The position numbers were made by a program, and so were the translations under genes. Source: Fimimonas sp963619835 (GTDB lineage Bacteria > Bacillota > Clostridia > Christensenellales > CAG-314). From it: a stretch of 51,110 nucleotides of DNA. The stretch is from NCBI GenBank assembly GCA_963619835.1, contig CAVEYD010000003.1, forward strand, positions 1-51,110, given 5' to 3'. Each line of letters begins with the position of its first letter. The first letter of the stretch is position 1. Under the pieces are notes generated by a model that did not search any database, was not told the origin of the DNA, and worked only from the letters and a program-made list of their open reading frames with translations. Below are positions 31,871 through 40,063 of the stretch, piece by piece.

Positions 31871-33187
31871 GTGAAGGAAAAATTAACCATAAGTCAAAAA
31901 ATTGCAAAATTAAAATTTAAAAAGCCAAGCAGATTTTGCAATTCTTTTCTAACGACCGTTGCCGGTGCTTTGTATAAAAAAAGTTGTAGTGTAACAATAA
32001 ACAGTAGTGTAGATCTTAAAAATTATAAGGGCAAGCCTCTTCTTATCGTAAGTAATCATGCTTCCAGAATGGACTATGCATTTGTTTGCTTTGCACTAAA
32101 AGGAAGACGCATAAACTTTGTGGCTGCTGAAAATGAATTTCATCGTTCTAAGTTTAGTTTTGCTTTTAGCATGGCACATATAATTCCCAAAAAGAATTTT
32201 GTCCCTGATATCACAACTATTCGTGGTATGGCGCAAGTGTTGAAAAAAGAGAAAGAGCCTACCGTTTGTATTTTCCCATGCGGAATGAGCACAATTTCCG
32301 GTGCGCAACAGCCATCCATGCTTGGTAGCGGAAAAATGCTCAAACACTTTGGCGTAACGGTTTTGGGTGTTCGCATTCATGGTGGATATTTTGTAAGTCC
32401 AAAGTTTGATATCACCGAAAGACACGGAAAAGTTGAAGTAGAATTGTTTGAAATGTTTAGTCCCGAACAATTGGCAGAATTATCTGCAGATGAAATTCAG
32501 GAAAAAATGGATGAACAAATTTACACCGACGATTGCGAGTGGAATAAAGAACGTCAAAATTCTTACAAAGTTCCAAAGAACGGAGCTGCCTACAACCTGC
32601 ACGAGTTGTTGTATAAGTGCCCTGCGTGTGGTGCAGAAATGCAAATGCATGGTGAAGGTGACACAATTCGCTGTCTTGCTTGCGGAAACACTGCAACTCT
32701 TGACGACAAGTATAACCTCAAACCTACAAAAGGAAGCAAGGTTCCGGAAAACATTGTAAAGTGGTACAACAATCAACGTCGTGCCCTAAGAAGGCAAATT
32801 TTACAAGGCAATTTTGTCTTGGAAGAACATGTTAAGCTTGGCATTTTGCCGGACTATGACTATCTAAAAAACAACGAGATTTGCAAGTTTGTCGGAGACG
32901 GAACGCTTCGTTTGGATATGGAGGGCTTGCATTTTATCGGAACACGTGACGAAAAACCGTTTGAAGTTCACATAAAGAGTGATTTGGTCAATGTTTTGTG
33001 TATTCCTACAGACGGAACACTTTGCTACACTTATGCTAGCGGAGAGTTTTTGGAGTTTGTTCCCGATTCTCCAAGCAGCATTCGTTGGTCACTTGCAGTG
33101 GAAGAGGTGTATCGTGCAAATGGTGGAAAGTGGCAAAATTACAAATGGTTTGACTACGAACATGACGATCCTTTAATTGAGGGATAA
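31871..33187 (+). CDS. PlsC-like acyltransferase fused to a zinc ribbon
   Basis: The N-terminal part (to about residue 210) is a 1-acylglycerol-3-phosphate acyltransferase-like domain with the HX4D motif in SNHASRMDYAF (His about 63, Asp 68). A motif in the FPEG position reads IFPCGMS (about 133), with Cys in place of Glu. A zinc ribbon follows (CPACG about 250, CLACG about 267), then about 150 residues of unrecognised sequence. It has 439 residues, about twice a normal PlsC. GTG at 31871 is chosen because AAAGGAG lies 6 bases upstream; the open frame to 31850 would contain that site. A paralogue follows. Confidence 0.75.
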   Translation: MKEKLTISQKIAKLKFKKPSRFCNSFLTTVAGALYKKSCSVTINSSVDLKNYKGKPLLIVSNHASRMDYAFVCFALKGRRINFVAAENEFHRSKFSFAFSMAHIIPKKNFVPDITTIRGMAQVLKKEKEPTVCIFPCGMSTISGAQQPSMLGSGKMLKHFGVTVLGVRIHGGYFVSPKFDITERHGKVEVELFEMFSPEQLAELSADEIQEKMDEQIYTDDCEWNKERQNSYKVPKNGAAYNLHELLYKCPACGAEMQMHGEGDTIRCLACGNTATLDDKYNLKPTKGSKVPENIVKWYNNQRRALRRQILQGNFVLEEHVKLGILPDYDYLKNNEICKFVGDGTLRLDMEGLHFIGTRDEKPFEVHIKSDLVNVLCIPTDGTLCYTYASGEFLEFVPDSPSSIRWSLAVEEVYRANGGKWQNYKWFDYEHDDPLIEG

Positions 33188-33212
33188 TTGCAAAAAAAAG
33201 TGAATAAAAATC

Positions 33213-33248
33213 AAAGCATTTTTAGAAAATCTAAAGATGCTTTTTTTT
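33213..33248 (+). terminator. Terminator between the acyltransferase genes
   Basis: AGCATTTTTAGA pairs with TCTAAAGATGCT (one T-G pair) around AAA, followed by eight T. Confidence 0.85.
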
Positions 33249-33340
33249 ATTGACATGTTTTTTTGGTAGGTTAATTGACTTGTTTTCTTGAAATGGAATA
33301 GCTTCATTGTAAAAACATTTAACAAAAGTGAAATATTCTA

Positions 33341-33369
33341 TTGCATAAATAAAGTGCGTATGATACAAT
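33341..33369 (+). promoter_or_regulatory. Promoter of the second acyltransferase gene
   Basis: TTGCAT (33341-33346), a 17-base spacer and TACAAT (33364-33369), about 45 bases before the ATG. The two paralogues are thus separately transcribed. Confidence 0.65.
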
Positions 33370-33413
33370 ACGATTGTTGCTATGCAACATGAAATTATTA
33401 TTGGAGATTATTT

Positions 33414-34643
33414 ATGTCTAAAAAAACTGACGGAGTAAAACGTCCAAATATTTTTTGGTACTGTTTAGAGCGCATAATAGAATTTTTCTATTTTTTGTTT
33501 GTAAAAGTAAAAATTACACGCAAAAATTGCAAAGGGTTAAAAGGCCCCTATCTTGTAATAGGAACGCACTCTTCGTTTGCCGACTTTCCAATGTGTAATC
33601 GCGCCACAAACAAGCGTCTTACTTGGGTAGTGTCTGTTGAGGAGCTTGTAGGAAGGGCTTATGTTATGCGTAGTATAGGCGCAATAACAAAGCACAAGTT
33701 TACAAACGAAGTACAACCGGTAAAAAACATAATGACTTCTATTCGTCGCCTAAACACATGTTGCGCATTTTTCCCGGAAGCAAGATTTTCTCTTATAGGA
33801 AAAAACGAACCGATTGACAAAGCGCTTGGAAAACTCGCTAAAACTTGTAAGTGCCCGGTAGTTGTAATTATTATGCACGGAAACTTCTTGCGTTCTCCGC
33901 AGTGGTGCAAGCACCCCTACAGAAATGTGCCGCTTGAGGCAGAAATGATTCAAGTAGCAACGCTTGAAGAAGTTAACAGTTTGTCTGCAGATGAAATTCA
34001 AAAACGAATAGAAGACGTTTTTGTGTACAACGATTATCAATGGCAGTTAGAAAACAAAATTAAAAACACAAGCAAAATGCGTGCACACAACATTCATAAA
34101 GTTTTATACCAATGTCCGCATTGTCATACCGAACATGAAATGATGTCCGACGGAACAAAATTGTGGTGCGAACATTGCGGAAAGTCTTGGACCATGGATG
34201 AATACGGACAGCTTATTGCAGATGATGGCAATAATATTTTTACCGATCCCACAAAGTGGTACGATTGGGAATTTGAAAACGTCAAAAATGAAGTTGAAAA
34301 CGGCACGTATAAATTTTTTGATCAAGTGCGAGTAGAACGTCTTACCGGACCGGATAGTAAGTTTGAACCGTTAGAAGGTTCGGCAACGCTTACTCAGGAT
34401 GAAAATGGCTTTCTTGTTGAAGGTACGTTGGAAGGCAAGCCGTTTAGATTGTTTAGAGAAGGTATATCTATGAGCTCTGTGCATATTGAGTACGATTTTA
34501 AAGGACGTGGAAATGCAATAGACTTATATGACGGACAAAATTCTTATTGGGTTTATCCTATCAACCAACCTAAAAATATTACAAAAATGCATTTTGCACA
34601 AATTGCCATTTACAACAAACTTGTCAACAAATTAAAAAAGTAG
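33414..34643 (+). CDS. PlsC-like acyltransferase fused to a zinc ribbon, paralogue
   Basis: 409 residues with the same architecture as the preceding gene: an acyltransferase-like domain with HX4D in THSSFADFP (His about 52) and FFPEARFSL (about 118, Glu present). A zinc ribbon follows (CPHCH about 232, CEHCG about 250), then a C-terminal part of about 155 residues. Here the substrate motif FPE is kept, in contrast to the first copy. The C-terminal part contains a DFK-GRGNAIDLYDG-type beta-rich segment. The lipid-acyl substrate is not identified. The start ATG follows TTGGAG. Confidence 0.75.
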   Translation: MSKKTDGVKRPNIFWYCLERIIEFFYFLFVKVKITRKNCKGLKGPYLVIGTHSSFADFPMCNRATNKRLTWVVSVEELVGRAYVMRSIGAITKHKFTNEVQPVKNIMTSIRRLNTCCAFFPEARFSLIGKNEPIDKALGKLAKTCKCPVVVIIMHGNFLRSPQWCKHPYRNVPLEAEMIQVATLEEVNSLSADEIQKRIEDVFVYNDYQWQLENKIKNTSKMRAHNIHKVLYQCPHCHTEHEMMSDGTKLWCEHCGKSWTMDEYGQLIADDGNNIFTDPTKWYDWEFENVKNEVENGTYKFFDQVRVERLTGPDSKFEPLEGSATLTQDENGFLVEGTLEGKPFRLFREGISMSSVHIEYDFKGRGNAIDLYDGQNSYWVYPINQPKNITKMHFAQIAIYNKLVNKLKK

Positions 34644-34672
34644 TAAAATAAAACAAAAAAAGGACTTGCAAA

Positions 34673-36055
34673 ATGATTACAGTTGTTGGAATGGGAAGAA
34701 AAAAAGGAGATCTTACTTTTGACGGAGCAGAAGCGATAAAAAAAGCTGATGTTGTTGTCGTTCGTTCACGTTTGACGCATGCTTGGAGTACCGTTCAATC
34801 AATCCGCTCCGATGCGTTGTGTTGTGATGAATTTTACGAAACAGCTTCCGATTTTGACTCTTTAACCAAAAGTATTGTTGATTTTCTTCAATCATTTGGC
34901 AACAAAAAAGTTGTTTTTTGTGTTGTGGGTGACGGATCTCAAGACACAGCATGTCAATTGTTGCCGGACTGCAAAGTAGTAAGCGGCGTAAGTCTCTATT
35001 CGGCTGTTGTTAAAAATCATATCCCTTCCGGGTGTTCTGTTTATACGGCAACAGATCTGCTTTTGGCAAAAAGAATTTTGCCCTGTCCCTTAGTGGTAAC
35101 CGCTCTTGACGATAAATATGTCGCAAGTGAAGTGCAGTTAAAACTCTTGCAAGCGTTTGATTTTGATACACCGGTTATAATAACCGAAAAAACACAAACA
35201 AAAACGATTGCTTTAGAAGATTTGACAAAACAAAAATTTGACTACCAAACGTCGCTACTGATTATTCCTAAAAACTTAACGGATCGTCACGTTTTCGATT
35301 ATTACGATTGTGCCGATGTTTTGGCAATATTGCGTAGCGAACATGGATGTCCGTGGGATAGGGAACAAACACACAAGTCAATAATAAAAAATTGCATAGA
35401 GGAAGCTTACGAACTTGCCGATGCATTACAAAAGGAAGATTCCCCTCATGTAGTGGAAGAACTTGGAGACTTGCTTATGCAAGCATTATTCCACATTGAA
35501 ATTGCTTTCGAAAACGGAGAGTTTGAGCCGAACGATGTGTACACGGGATTGTGCCGTAAACTGATAGACAGACACCCGCATGTATTTGGTGAAGTTGTGG
35601 CAACAAACAGTACGGATTCCCTTTCTGTTTGGGATGCACAAAAACAAAAAGAGCACAAAATTAAAAATGTTGCAGAAAATGTTTTGGATGTGCCTCGTAG
35701 CATGTCGTCTCTAATGCGTGGACAAAAGGTTCAATCACGAGCAAGCAAAGGCGGATATGATTTTGAAAATATCACACAAGTTGTAAACAAAGTTAACGAA
35801 GAATTGTCCGAGTTTTTAAATGCAAATTCCAACGAAAAACAAATGGAAGGTGGCGATCTGTTGTTTGCCGTGGTAAATTTGCTGAGACTAAGCGGCGTTG
35901 ACAGCGAAACGGCACTTATGGAATCGACTGAAAAATTTACTCGAAGAGTTGTTGAGTGTGAACGTATTCTTTCAAAGCAAGAAAAGTCGTTAAAGCAACT
36001 TTCGGCTGAACAGTTTGATTTGGTTTGGAATGAGGCAAAGAAAAATGTCGGTTGA
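34673..36055 (+). CDS. YabN-type protein: tetrapyrrole-methylase domain plus MazG pyrophosphohydrolase
   Basis: 460 residues. The first 215 form a tetrapyrrole (corrin/porphyrin) methylase-like domain (ITVVGMGRKKGDLT at the N-terminus). The rest is a duplicated MazG nucleoside triphosphate pyrophosphohydrolase with CPWDREQTHKSI, EEAYELADAL and VEELGDLLMQ (first, about residues 235-275) and EELSEF with GGDLLFAVVNLLR (second). MazG enzymes hydrolyse NTPs to NMP and pyrophosphate and clean up damaged or excess nucleotides. This fusion is the YabN form of Bacillota. The 3' end overlaps dus by 11 bases. Confidence 0.9.
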   Translation: MITVVGMGRKKGDLTFDGAEAIKKADVVVVRSRLTHAWSTVQSIRSDALCCDEFYETASDFDSLTKSIVDFLQSFGNKKVVFCVVGDGSQDTACQLLPDCKVVSGVSLYSAVVKNHIPSGCSVYTATDLLLAKRILPCPLVVTALDDKYVASEVQLKLLQAFDFDTPVIITEKTQTKTIALEDLTKQKFDYQTSLLIIPKNLTDRHVFDYYDCADVLAILRSEHGCPWDREQTHKSIIKNCIEEAYELADALQKEDSPHVVEELGDLLMQALFHIEIAFENGEFEPNDVYTGLCRKLIDRHPHVFGEVVATNSTDSLSVWDAQKQKEHKIKNVAENVLDVPRSMSSLMRGQKVQSRASKGGYDFENITQVVNKVNEELSEFLNANSNEKQMEGGDLLFAVVNLLRLSGVDSETALMESTEKFTRRVVECERILSKQEKSLKQLSAEQFDLVWNEAKKNVG

Positions 36056-37004
36056 TGATTTGTTCAAAAATTCATCTGTCAAAACAATGCTTGCCCCGAT
36101 GGCGGGTTACACAGACATTGCTTTTCGCAAAATTTGCCGTGAGTTTGGTGTAGGACTTACCGTTACGGAAATGGTTAGCGCAAAAGCGCTTGTTATGAAA
36201 AATGCGCTAACAAAAACAATGTTAGTAAGAGACAACTGCGATGCGCCTTGTTTTTGCCAAATTTTTGGACATGAGCCCGAAGTTATGGCAGAATGTGTTG
36301 CTTTCCCGGAAGTTAGTGCTTTTGAGGGTGTAGATATCAATATGGGGTGCCCCGTCAAAAAAATTGTTTCAAACGGAGACGGCTCCGCTTTAATGGAAAA
36401 CTTATCTTTGGCCTCAAAGTGCATATCTTCTGTAAAAAATGTTTTAAAAGAAAAGTTTCTTTCGGTAAAGTTTAGATTGGGTGTCGAAAACGACAAAGGT
36501 GTGGCAGATTTTGCAAAAATGTGTGCCGACAGCGGAGCAGATTTCATAACTGTTCACTTTAGAACACGTAAACAGATGTACAGCGGCAAAGCCGATTTTT
36601 CATCATTGCCACAAATTGTCAAATGCGGAATTCCTGTGTTTGCCAACGGAGACGTTAAGTCAAGAGATGATTATGTTAGACTAATAGAGCAAGGCGCATA
36701 CGGCGTAGCTGTAGGACGTTTTGCAGTAGGACATCCACAAGTTTTTGCCGAGATAGCTCAAAGTGAATATAGTGCAGACCTGTTAGATATCATTTTTAGA
36801 CAAACAGCATGCTTAAAACAAGTATATTCCGACAAGGTTGTTGCAAACGAAATGAAAAAACATATTTGCGGTTATCTAAAGGGCAAGAGAGATACAAAAA
36901 ACACGCTTATAAAAGTCAACACAAGCAAAACAACTCAAGAAATATTGCTGTTTGTGGAAGAGTATTTTTTGAAAAATCCACAGTATAGATACGTAAAATC
37001 TTAA
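36045..37004 (+). CDS. dus: tRNA-dihydrouridine synthase
   Basis: FMN enzyme that reduces uridines in the tRNA D-loop. The 319-residue TIM barrel has LAPMAGYTDIAFR (FMN site, about residues 16-28), the QIFGHEP strand, NMGCPVKKIVSNGDGSALM with the catalytic Cys (about residue 102), the TVHFRTRKQMYSGKADF segment, and FANGDVKS. It starts at ATG 36045, 9 bases after GAGG and inside the previous gene; the upstream frame has no site. It could be DusB or another bacterial Dus class, which I cannot separate. Confidence 0.93.
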   Translation: MSVDDLFKNSSVKTMLAPMAGYTDIAFRKICREFGVGLTVTEMVSAKALVMKNALTKTMLVRDNCDAPCFCQIFGHEPEVMAECVAFPEVSAFEGVDINMGCPVKKIVSNGDGSALMENLSLASKCISSVKNVLKEKFLSVKFRLGVENDKGVADFAKMCADSGADFITVHFRTRKQMYSGKADFSSLPQIVKCGIPVFANGDVKSRDDYVRLIEQGAYGVAVGRFAVGHPQVFAEIAQSEYSADLLDIIFRQTACLKQVYSDKVVANEMKKHICGYLKGKRDTKNTLIKVNTSKTTQEILLFVEEYFLKNPQYRYVKS

Positions 37005-37012
37005 ATTATTCG

Positions 37013-37038
37013 CAAGCAAACGATTTTTCGTTTGCTTG
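37013..37038 (+). repeat. Perfect hairpin between dus and trmL
   Basis: CAAGCAAACGA (37013-37023) pairs perfectly with TCGTTTGCTTG (37028-37038) around TTTT. No T-run follows on either strand. It ends 17 bases before the trmL start, close to its ribosome binding site, so it may affect stability or coupling. Confidence 0.55.
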
Positions 37039-37055
37039 AATTATAGAAGGACACA

Positions 37056-37547
37056 ATGATAAATATAGTTTTAGTAGAACCGGAAATACCACAAAATACA
37101 GGCAATATTGTTCGTACCGCCGCAGCAACTGCAAGTGCGGTACACCTAGTAAGGCCACTTGGCTTTGATACAAGCGATCGCATGTTGAAACGTGCAGGAT
37201 TAGATTATTGGAAAGATTGCACAATTTACTATTGGGATAGTTTTGAGGAGTTGCAAAAAGCATATCCACAAGGAGAGTTTTATTTCTTTTCAACCAAGGC
37301 ACAGCACAACCACACAGAACCTTGTTATCCTAAAGATGTTTTTTTGGTGTTTGGCAAGGAAACAAAGGGTTTGCCCGAAAAACTAATCCACGACAATTAT
37401 TCGCACGCTGTACGCATTCCAATGATTGCCGATACACGTTCGTTAAATCTTTCTAATTCAGTTGCGATAGCTGTTTATGAAGTTTTACGGCAGCACGATT
37501 TTGACGGATTTAATTTTATTGGACATTTGCGTGAATATAGCGACTAA
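37056..37547 (+). CDS. trmL: tRNA (cytidine(34)-2'-O)-methyltransferase
   Basis: SPOUT-class methyltransferase that 2'-O-methylates the wobble base of certain leucine tRNAs, using S-adenosylmethionine. It has 163 residues. Family motifs are EPEIPQNTGNIVRTAAAT (about residues 8-25), VFGKETKGLP (about 99-108) and the knot segment RIPMIADTRSLNLSNSVAIAVYE (about 121-143). The start follows GAAGGA. It lies 51 bases after dus, separated by a hairpin, and may be read from the same transcript. Confidence 0.95.
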   Translation: MINIVLVEPEIPQNTGNIVRTAAATASAVHLVRPLGFDTSDRMLKRAGLDYWKDCTIYYWDSFEELQKAYPQGEFYFFSTKAQHNHTEPCYPKDVFLVFGKETKGLPEKLIHDNYSHAVRIPMIADTRSLNLSNSVAIAVYEVLRQHDFDGFNFIGHLREYSD

Positions 37548-37566
37548 TTTTTGCAAAAATATATTG

Positions 37567-37595
37567 TTGAAAATTACGCGGTTTTGTGGTAGAAT
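37567..37595 (+). promoter_or_regulatory. Promoter of the maf-mreB-like unit
   Basis: TTGAAA (37567-37572), a 17-base spacer and TAGAAT (37590-37595), about 48 bases before maf. Confidence 0.65.
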
Positions 37596-37642
37596 AACAA
37601 AAAGAGAAAAATTTCTTTTAAGTATAGGATGAAAGCTAAAAT

Positions 37643-38185
37643 ATGTTGATATTGGCCAGTCAATCGCCTCGGCGCAAAGAGTTGTTAAAAAAAATCTGTA
37701 AAGAGTTTCAAATTGTTCCTGCGGACGTAAACGAACAAAGCAATTTTGAACTGCCGAGACAAAGAGCTCAAGAAATAGCTACACACAAGGCTCTTTCTGT
37801 TTTAAGACACAATATCGATGCAACTGTTATCGGCTGTGATACTATAGTGGATTTGAACGGCAATGTTTTGGGAAAGCCATCAAGCAAAGAGGAAGCAAAA
37901 AATATGCTTCAAGCTCTTAGTGGTAAAACACATTTTGTTCATACCGGAGTGTGTGTGGCAAGCAAAAACAACGTTTTTTCAGATGTTGCTACAACCAAAG
38001 TAGAGTTTAAAAAACTGTCTGATAAAGAAATAGATGACTACATAGCAAGTGGTTCGCCAATGGACAAGGCCGGAGCATACGGAATACAAGATAGCAATTT
38101 TGTTTCTAAGATAGATGGCAGTTATGACAATGTAGTCGGTTTTCCTACAGAACTAATTAGAGAAATTTTTCAAAGTATAAAATAA
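37643..38185 (+). CDS. maf: Maf-type nucleoside triphosphate pyrophosphatase
   Basis: 180 residues. Maf enzymes hydrolyse non-canonical or pyrimidine nucleoside triphosphates and are linked with septum formation in Bacillus. The family motifs are ASQSPRRKELL (about residues 5-15), GCDTIVDLNGNVLGKP (about 69-84), the TGVCV strand, and the C-terminal GSYDNVVGFPTE. In Bacillota maf often lies directly before the mre genes. Here an mreB-like gene follows after 11 bases. Confidence 0.94.
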   Translation: MLILASQSPRRKELLKKICKEFQIVPADVNEQSNFELPRQRAQEIATHKALSVLRHNIDATVIGCDTIVDLNGNVLGKPSSKEEAKNMLQALSGKTHFVHTGVCVASKNNVFSDVATTKVEFKKLSDKEIDDYIASGSPMDKAGAYGIQDSNFVSKIDGSYDNVVGFPTELIREIFQSIK

Positions 38186-38196
38186 GAGGTACAGCT

Positions 38197-39159
38197 ATGG
38201 CAAATTATGAGTTGATTTTTGATCTCGGAGCACAATATATATCTGCTGCGATGAAAAATGAAGGTTTTTTCGACAAAATTCCTACACAAGTTGCTTACGG
38301 TGGAGATAATAAACAAATTGTTGCCGTAGGTATTGATGCTGTACGCCTTGCAAATTCGCAAAACGTTAGGCTTGTCCGTCCAATTCTTGAGGGCGCTGTG
38401 ATAGATGCCGACGGTGTAAAAGCCTTAATTGGCTCTTTGCTCGATAGGCTTGTCGGTCATAAAATAAATGCTTTTAGTAAATACGTAGTTCGTTGTGTTT
38501 GTCCTTGTGGCATGATTAGCAACGACAAGAAGACAGTAGAAAGTATATTCTTGAGTTTGGGAGTTCGTTCGGTGTCTTTTGTCGAAGCCCCCGTTGCAGA
38601 TAGTTTTCAACTTTTTGAAGAGTTCCGTGCTCGTCAAGGTATAGTAGTAGATTTGGGGTTCGATTGTGCAGACTTTGCGATAGTATCGGGCAATACGATT
38701 ATTTCCGGATGTACCGTTTATTACAGCGGAAAACATTTGACCGAAATGATTGCCGAAAAAATTCGTCAAAAATATCTTATACAGCTTTCGTTTGATCAGG
38801 CAGAATATCTAAAAGTGCATTGTGCAAGCTTGTATCCAAACGACACAACAGTGGTTTCTGTGAGCGGGCAAAACACACAACACAACGTAAAAGAGACAAT
38901 AAACGTTTCGTCGAGAGAATTGTACGACACTATCGTAGAATTTGTTAAAAAGTACGTGACGATAATAAACAGCTTGTTGTCAACGTCAGCAGAACAACTT
39001 GCGCCCCTTCTCAAAACAGATGGTGTGCTCTTGTGCGGAGGTGGAGCAAAACTTGCCGGGATAGACTTGTTTTTGCAAAACGAATTAGGCATCCCTGTTC
39101 GTGTTGCCGAACATCCGGAGGAAGTAAGCGTAAACGGAATGATGAAATTCCATGCTTAA
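38197..39159 (+). CDS. Divergent MreB-like actin-family protein
   Basis: 320 residues, with the actin/Hsp70 ATPase fold recognisable from the N-terminal IFDLGAQ (phosphate 1 position), IVVDLGFDCADFAIVSG (phosphate 2, about residues 146-162) and LLCGGGAKLAGI (adenosine motif, about 282-293). The Gly-Thr of typical MreB DxGT is replaced by GAQY, and the second loop lacks the usual GGGTT. Its place after maf fits an mre locus (cell-wall elongation), but no mreC or mreD follows. It may be an MreB paralogue with altered ATP binding. Confidence 0.75.
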   Translation: MANYELIFDLGAQYISAAMKNEGFFDKIPTQVAYGGDNKQIVAVGIDAVRLANSQNVRLVRPILEGAVIDADGVKALIGSLLDRLVGHKINAFSKYVVRCVCPCGMISNDKKTVESIFLSLGVRSVSFVEAPVADSFQLFEEFRARQGIVVDLGFDCADFAIVSGNTIISGCTVYYSGKHLTEMIAEKIRQKYLIQLSFDQAEYLKVHCASLYPNDTTVVSVSGQNTQHNVKETINVSSRELYDTIVEFVKKYVTIINSLLSTSAEQLAPLLKTDGVLLCGGGAKLAGIDLFLQNELGIPVRVAEHPEEVSVNGMMKFHA

Positions 39160-39191
39160 TTTATCGAAATAAATAAAACGTGAAAAATCCA

Positions 39192-39222
39192 AAAAGAAAA
39201 AACTTTTTGGATTTTTTTTAAT
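39192..39222 (+). terminator. Terminator after the mreB-like gene
   Basis: AATCCAAAAAG (about 39186-39196) pairs with CTTTTTGGATT (about 39203-39213) around a short A-rich loop, followed by a T-rich tract. The stem is AT-rich but long. Confidence 0.6.
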
Positions 39223-39240
39223 TCTTTTTCAAAAAAACAG

Positions 39241-39296
39241 TTGACAAACAGAAAAAGTGTGCTATAATTTTAGCAGACAACAAAAGAGAGTGCTAA
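39241..39296 (+). promoter_or_regulatory. Heat-shock promoter with CIRCE operator
   Basis: TTGACA (39241-39246), a 16-base spacer and TATAAT (39263-39268) are followed at once by TTAGCAGAC-N9-GAGTGCTAA (39270-39296). The right half matches the CIRCE consensus exactly and the left half has two changes. CIRCE binds the repressor HrcA. The operator covers the transcription start. Confidence 0.88.
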
Positions 39297-39308
39297 CAAA
39301 CAAACGAC

Positions 39309-39349
39309 AAGATTGCTAAAGTAATCAAGTTTTGATTTTGCACAATCTT
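39309..39349 (+). promoter_or_regulatory. Hairpin in the hsp20 leader
   Basis: AAGATTG (39309-39315) pairs with CAATCTT (39343-39349), with an inner ATCAA/TTGAT stem. It ends about 13 bases before the AAGGAG site. The site itself is not paired, so a simple RNA thermometer is not evident. Confidence 0.45.
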
Positions 39350-39378
39350 TTGGAATAACCACAAGGAGATATTTTATT

Positions 39379-39786
39379 ATGAAAAATTATATGACTCGCA
39401 GAAATAACAATGAATTTTGGGACAATACTTTTGACGATTTCTTCCGTCCGTTTTATGTAGACGAGGACAGCGCTTTGATGAAAACCGACATCAAGGAAAA
39501 CGAAGGTGAATACCTTTTGGATGTAGAGATGCCCGGCTTTAACAAAAACGACATTTCATTGAAGTTTGAAAATGGTTATCTTACTGTTTCCGCAAAAAAG
39601 GAAGATAAACAAGACGAAAAAACGCACTATCTTCGTAGAGAGCGTTCAGTAAGTTGTTCGCGTAGCTATTATATGGGCGACGTCGATCAAAAACTTATTA
39701 AAGCAAAATACGAAAATGGTGTATTGACGGTAGCTGTTCCTAAGGAAAAACCCGAAGAGAGCAATCACGTTATTACAATTGATTAA
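39379..39786 (+). CDS. Hsp20/alpha-crystallin small heat-shock protein
   Basis: An ATP-independent holdase that binds unfolding proteins. It has 135 residues. The alpha-crystallin domain runs from about residue 33 (MKTDIKENEGEYLLDVEMPGFNKNDI, given here in part) to 125, with VEMPGF and the C-terminal YENGVLTVAVPKEKPEE. The final VITID carries an I-x-I/V-like tail motif. It starts after AAGGAG. The CIRCE operator shows HrcA control, with heat and protein damage as expected signals. Confidence 0.95.
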   Translation: MKNYMTRRNNNEFWDNTFDDFFRPFYVDEDSALMKTDIKENEGEYLLDVEMPGFNKNDISLKFENGYLTVSAKKEDKQDEKTHYLRRERSVSCSRSYYMGDVDQKLIKAKYENGVLTVAVPKEKPEESNHVITID

Positions 39787-39847
39787 CTGACGATAATTAA
39801 AAGTTTTGTAAAAATCAAAATTTTTCATTTTTCGATTTCCTCTATAA

Positions 39848-39884
39848 CAAAGGTTCGCAAAGTTATTGCGGACCTTTGTTTTTA
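39848..39884 (+). terminator. Terminator of hsp20
   Basis: CAAAGGTTCGCAA (39848-39860) pairs with TTGCGGACCTTTG (39866-39878, one T-G pair) around AGTTA, followed by TTTTTAT. Confidence 0.88.
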
Positions 39885-39995
39885 TGCTTTAAAAATTTTT
39901 ATATCACAAAGGAATTCTATTATTTTAACATATACAAATCGTTGACATAAACAATCATAAATATTGACAAAAGAATGTAAAATTATAAAAAAGTA

Positions 39996-40024
39996 TTGAA
40001 TTTTTAGTAAAAATATAGTATATT
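39996..40024 (+). promoter_or_regulatory. Possible promoter of the HAD gene
   Basis: TTGAAT (39996-40001), a 17-base spacer and TATATT (40019-40024). A TTGACA at 39964 with a TATAAA 14 bases later is a less well spaced alternative. Confidence 0.45.
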
Positions 40025-40063
40025 CTAATTATAAAAACCTAATAAGAGTGGGGGAATATCAAT

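Noticed and set aside
39297..39378. A ROSE-type RNA thermometer before hsp20
   Set aside because: The hairpin does not pair with the AAGGAG site, which thermometers of this kind require.
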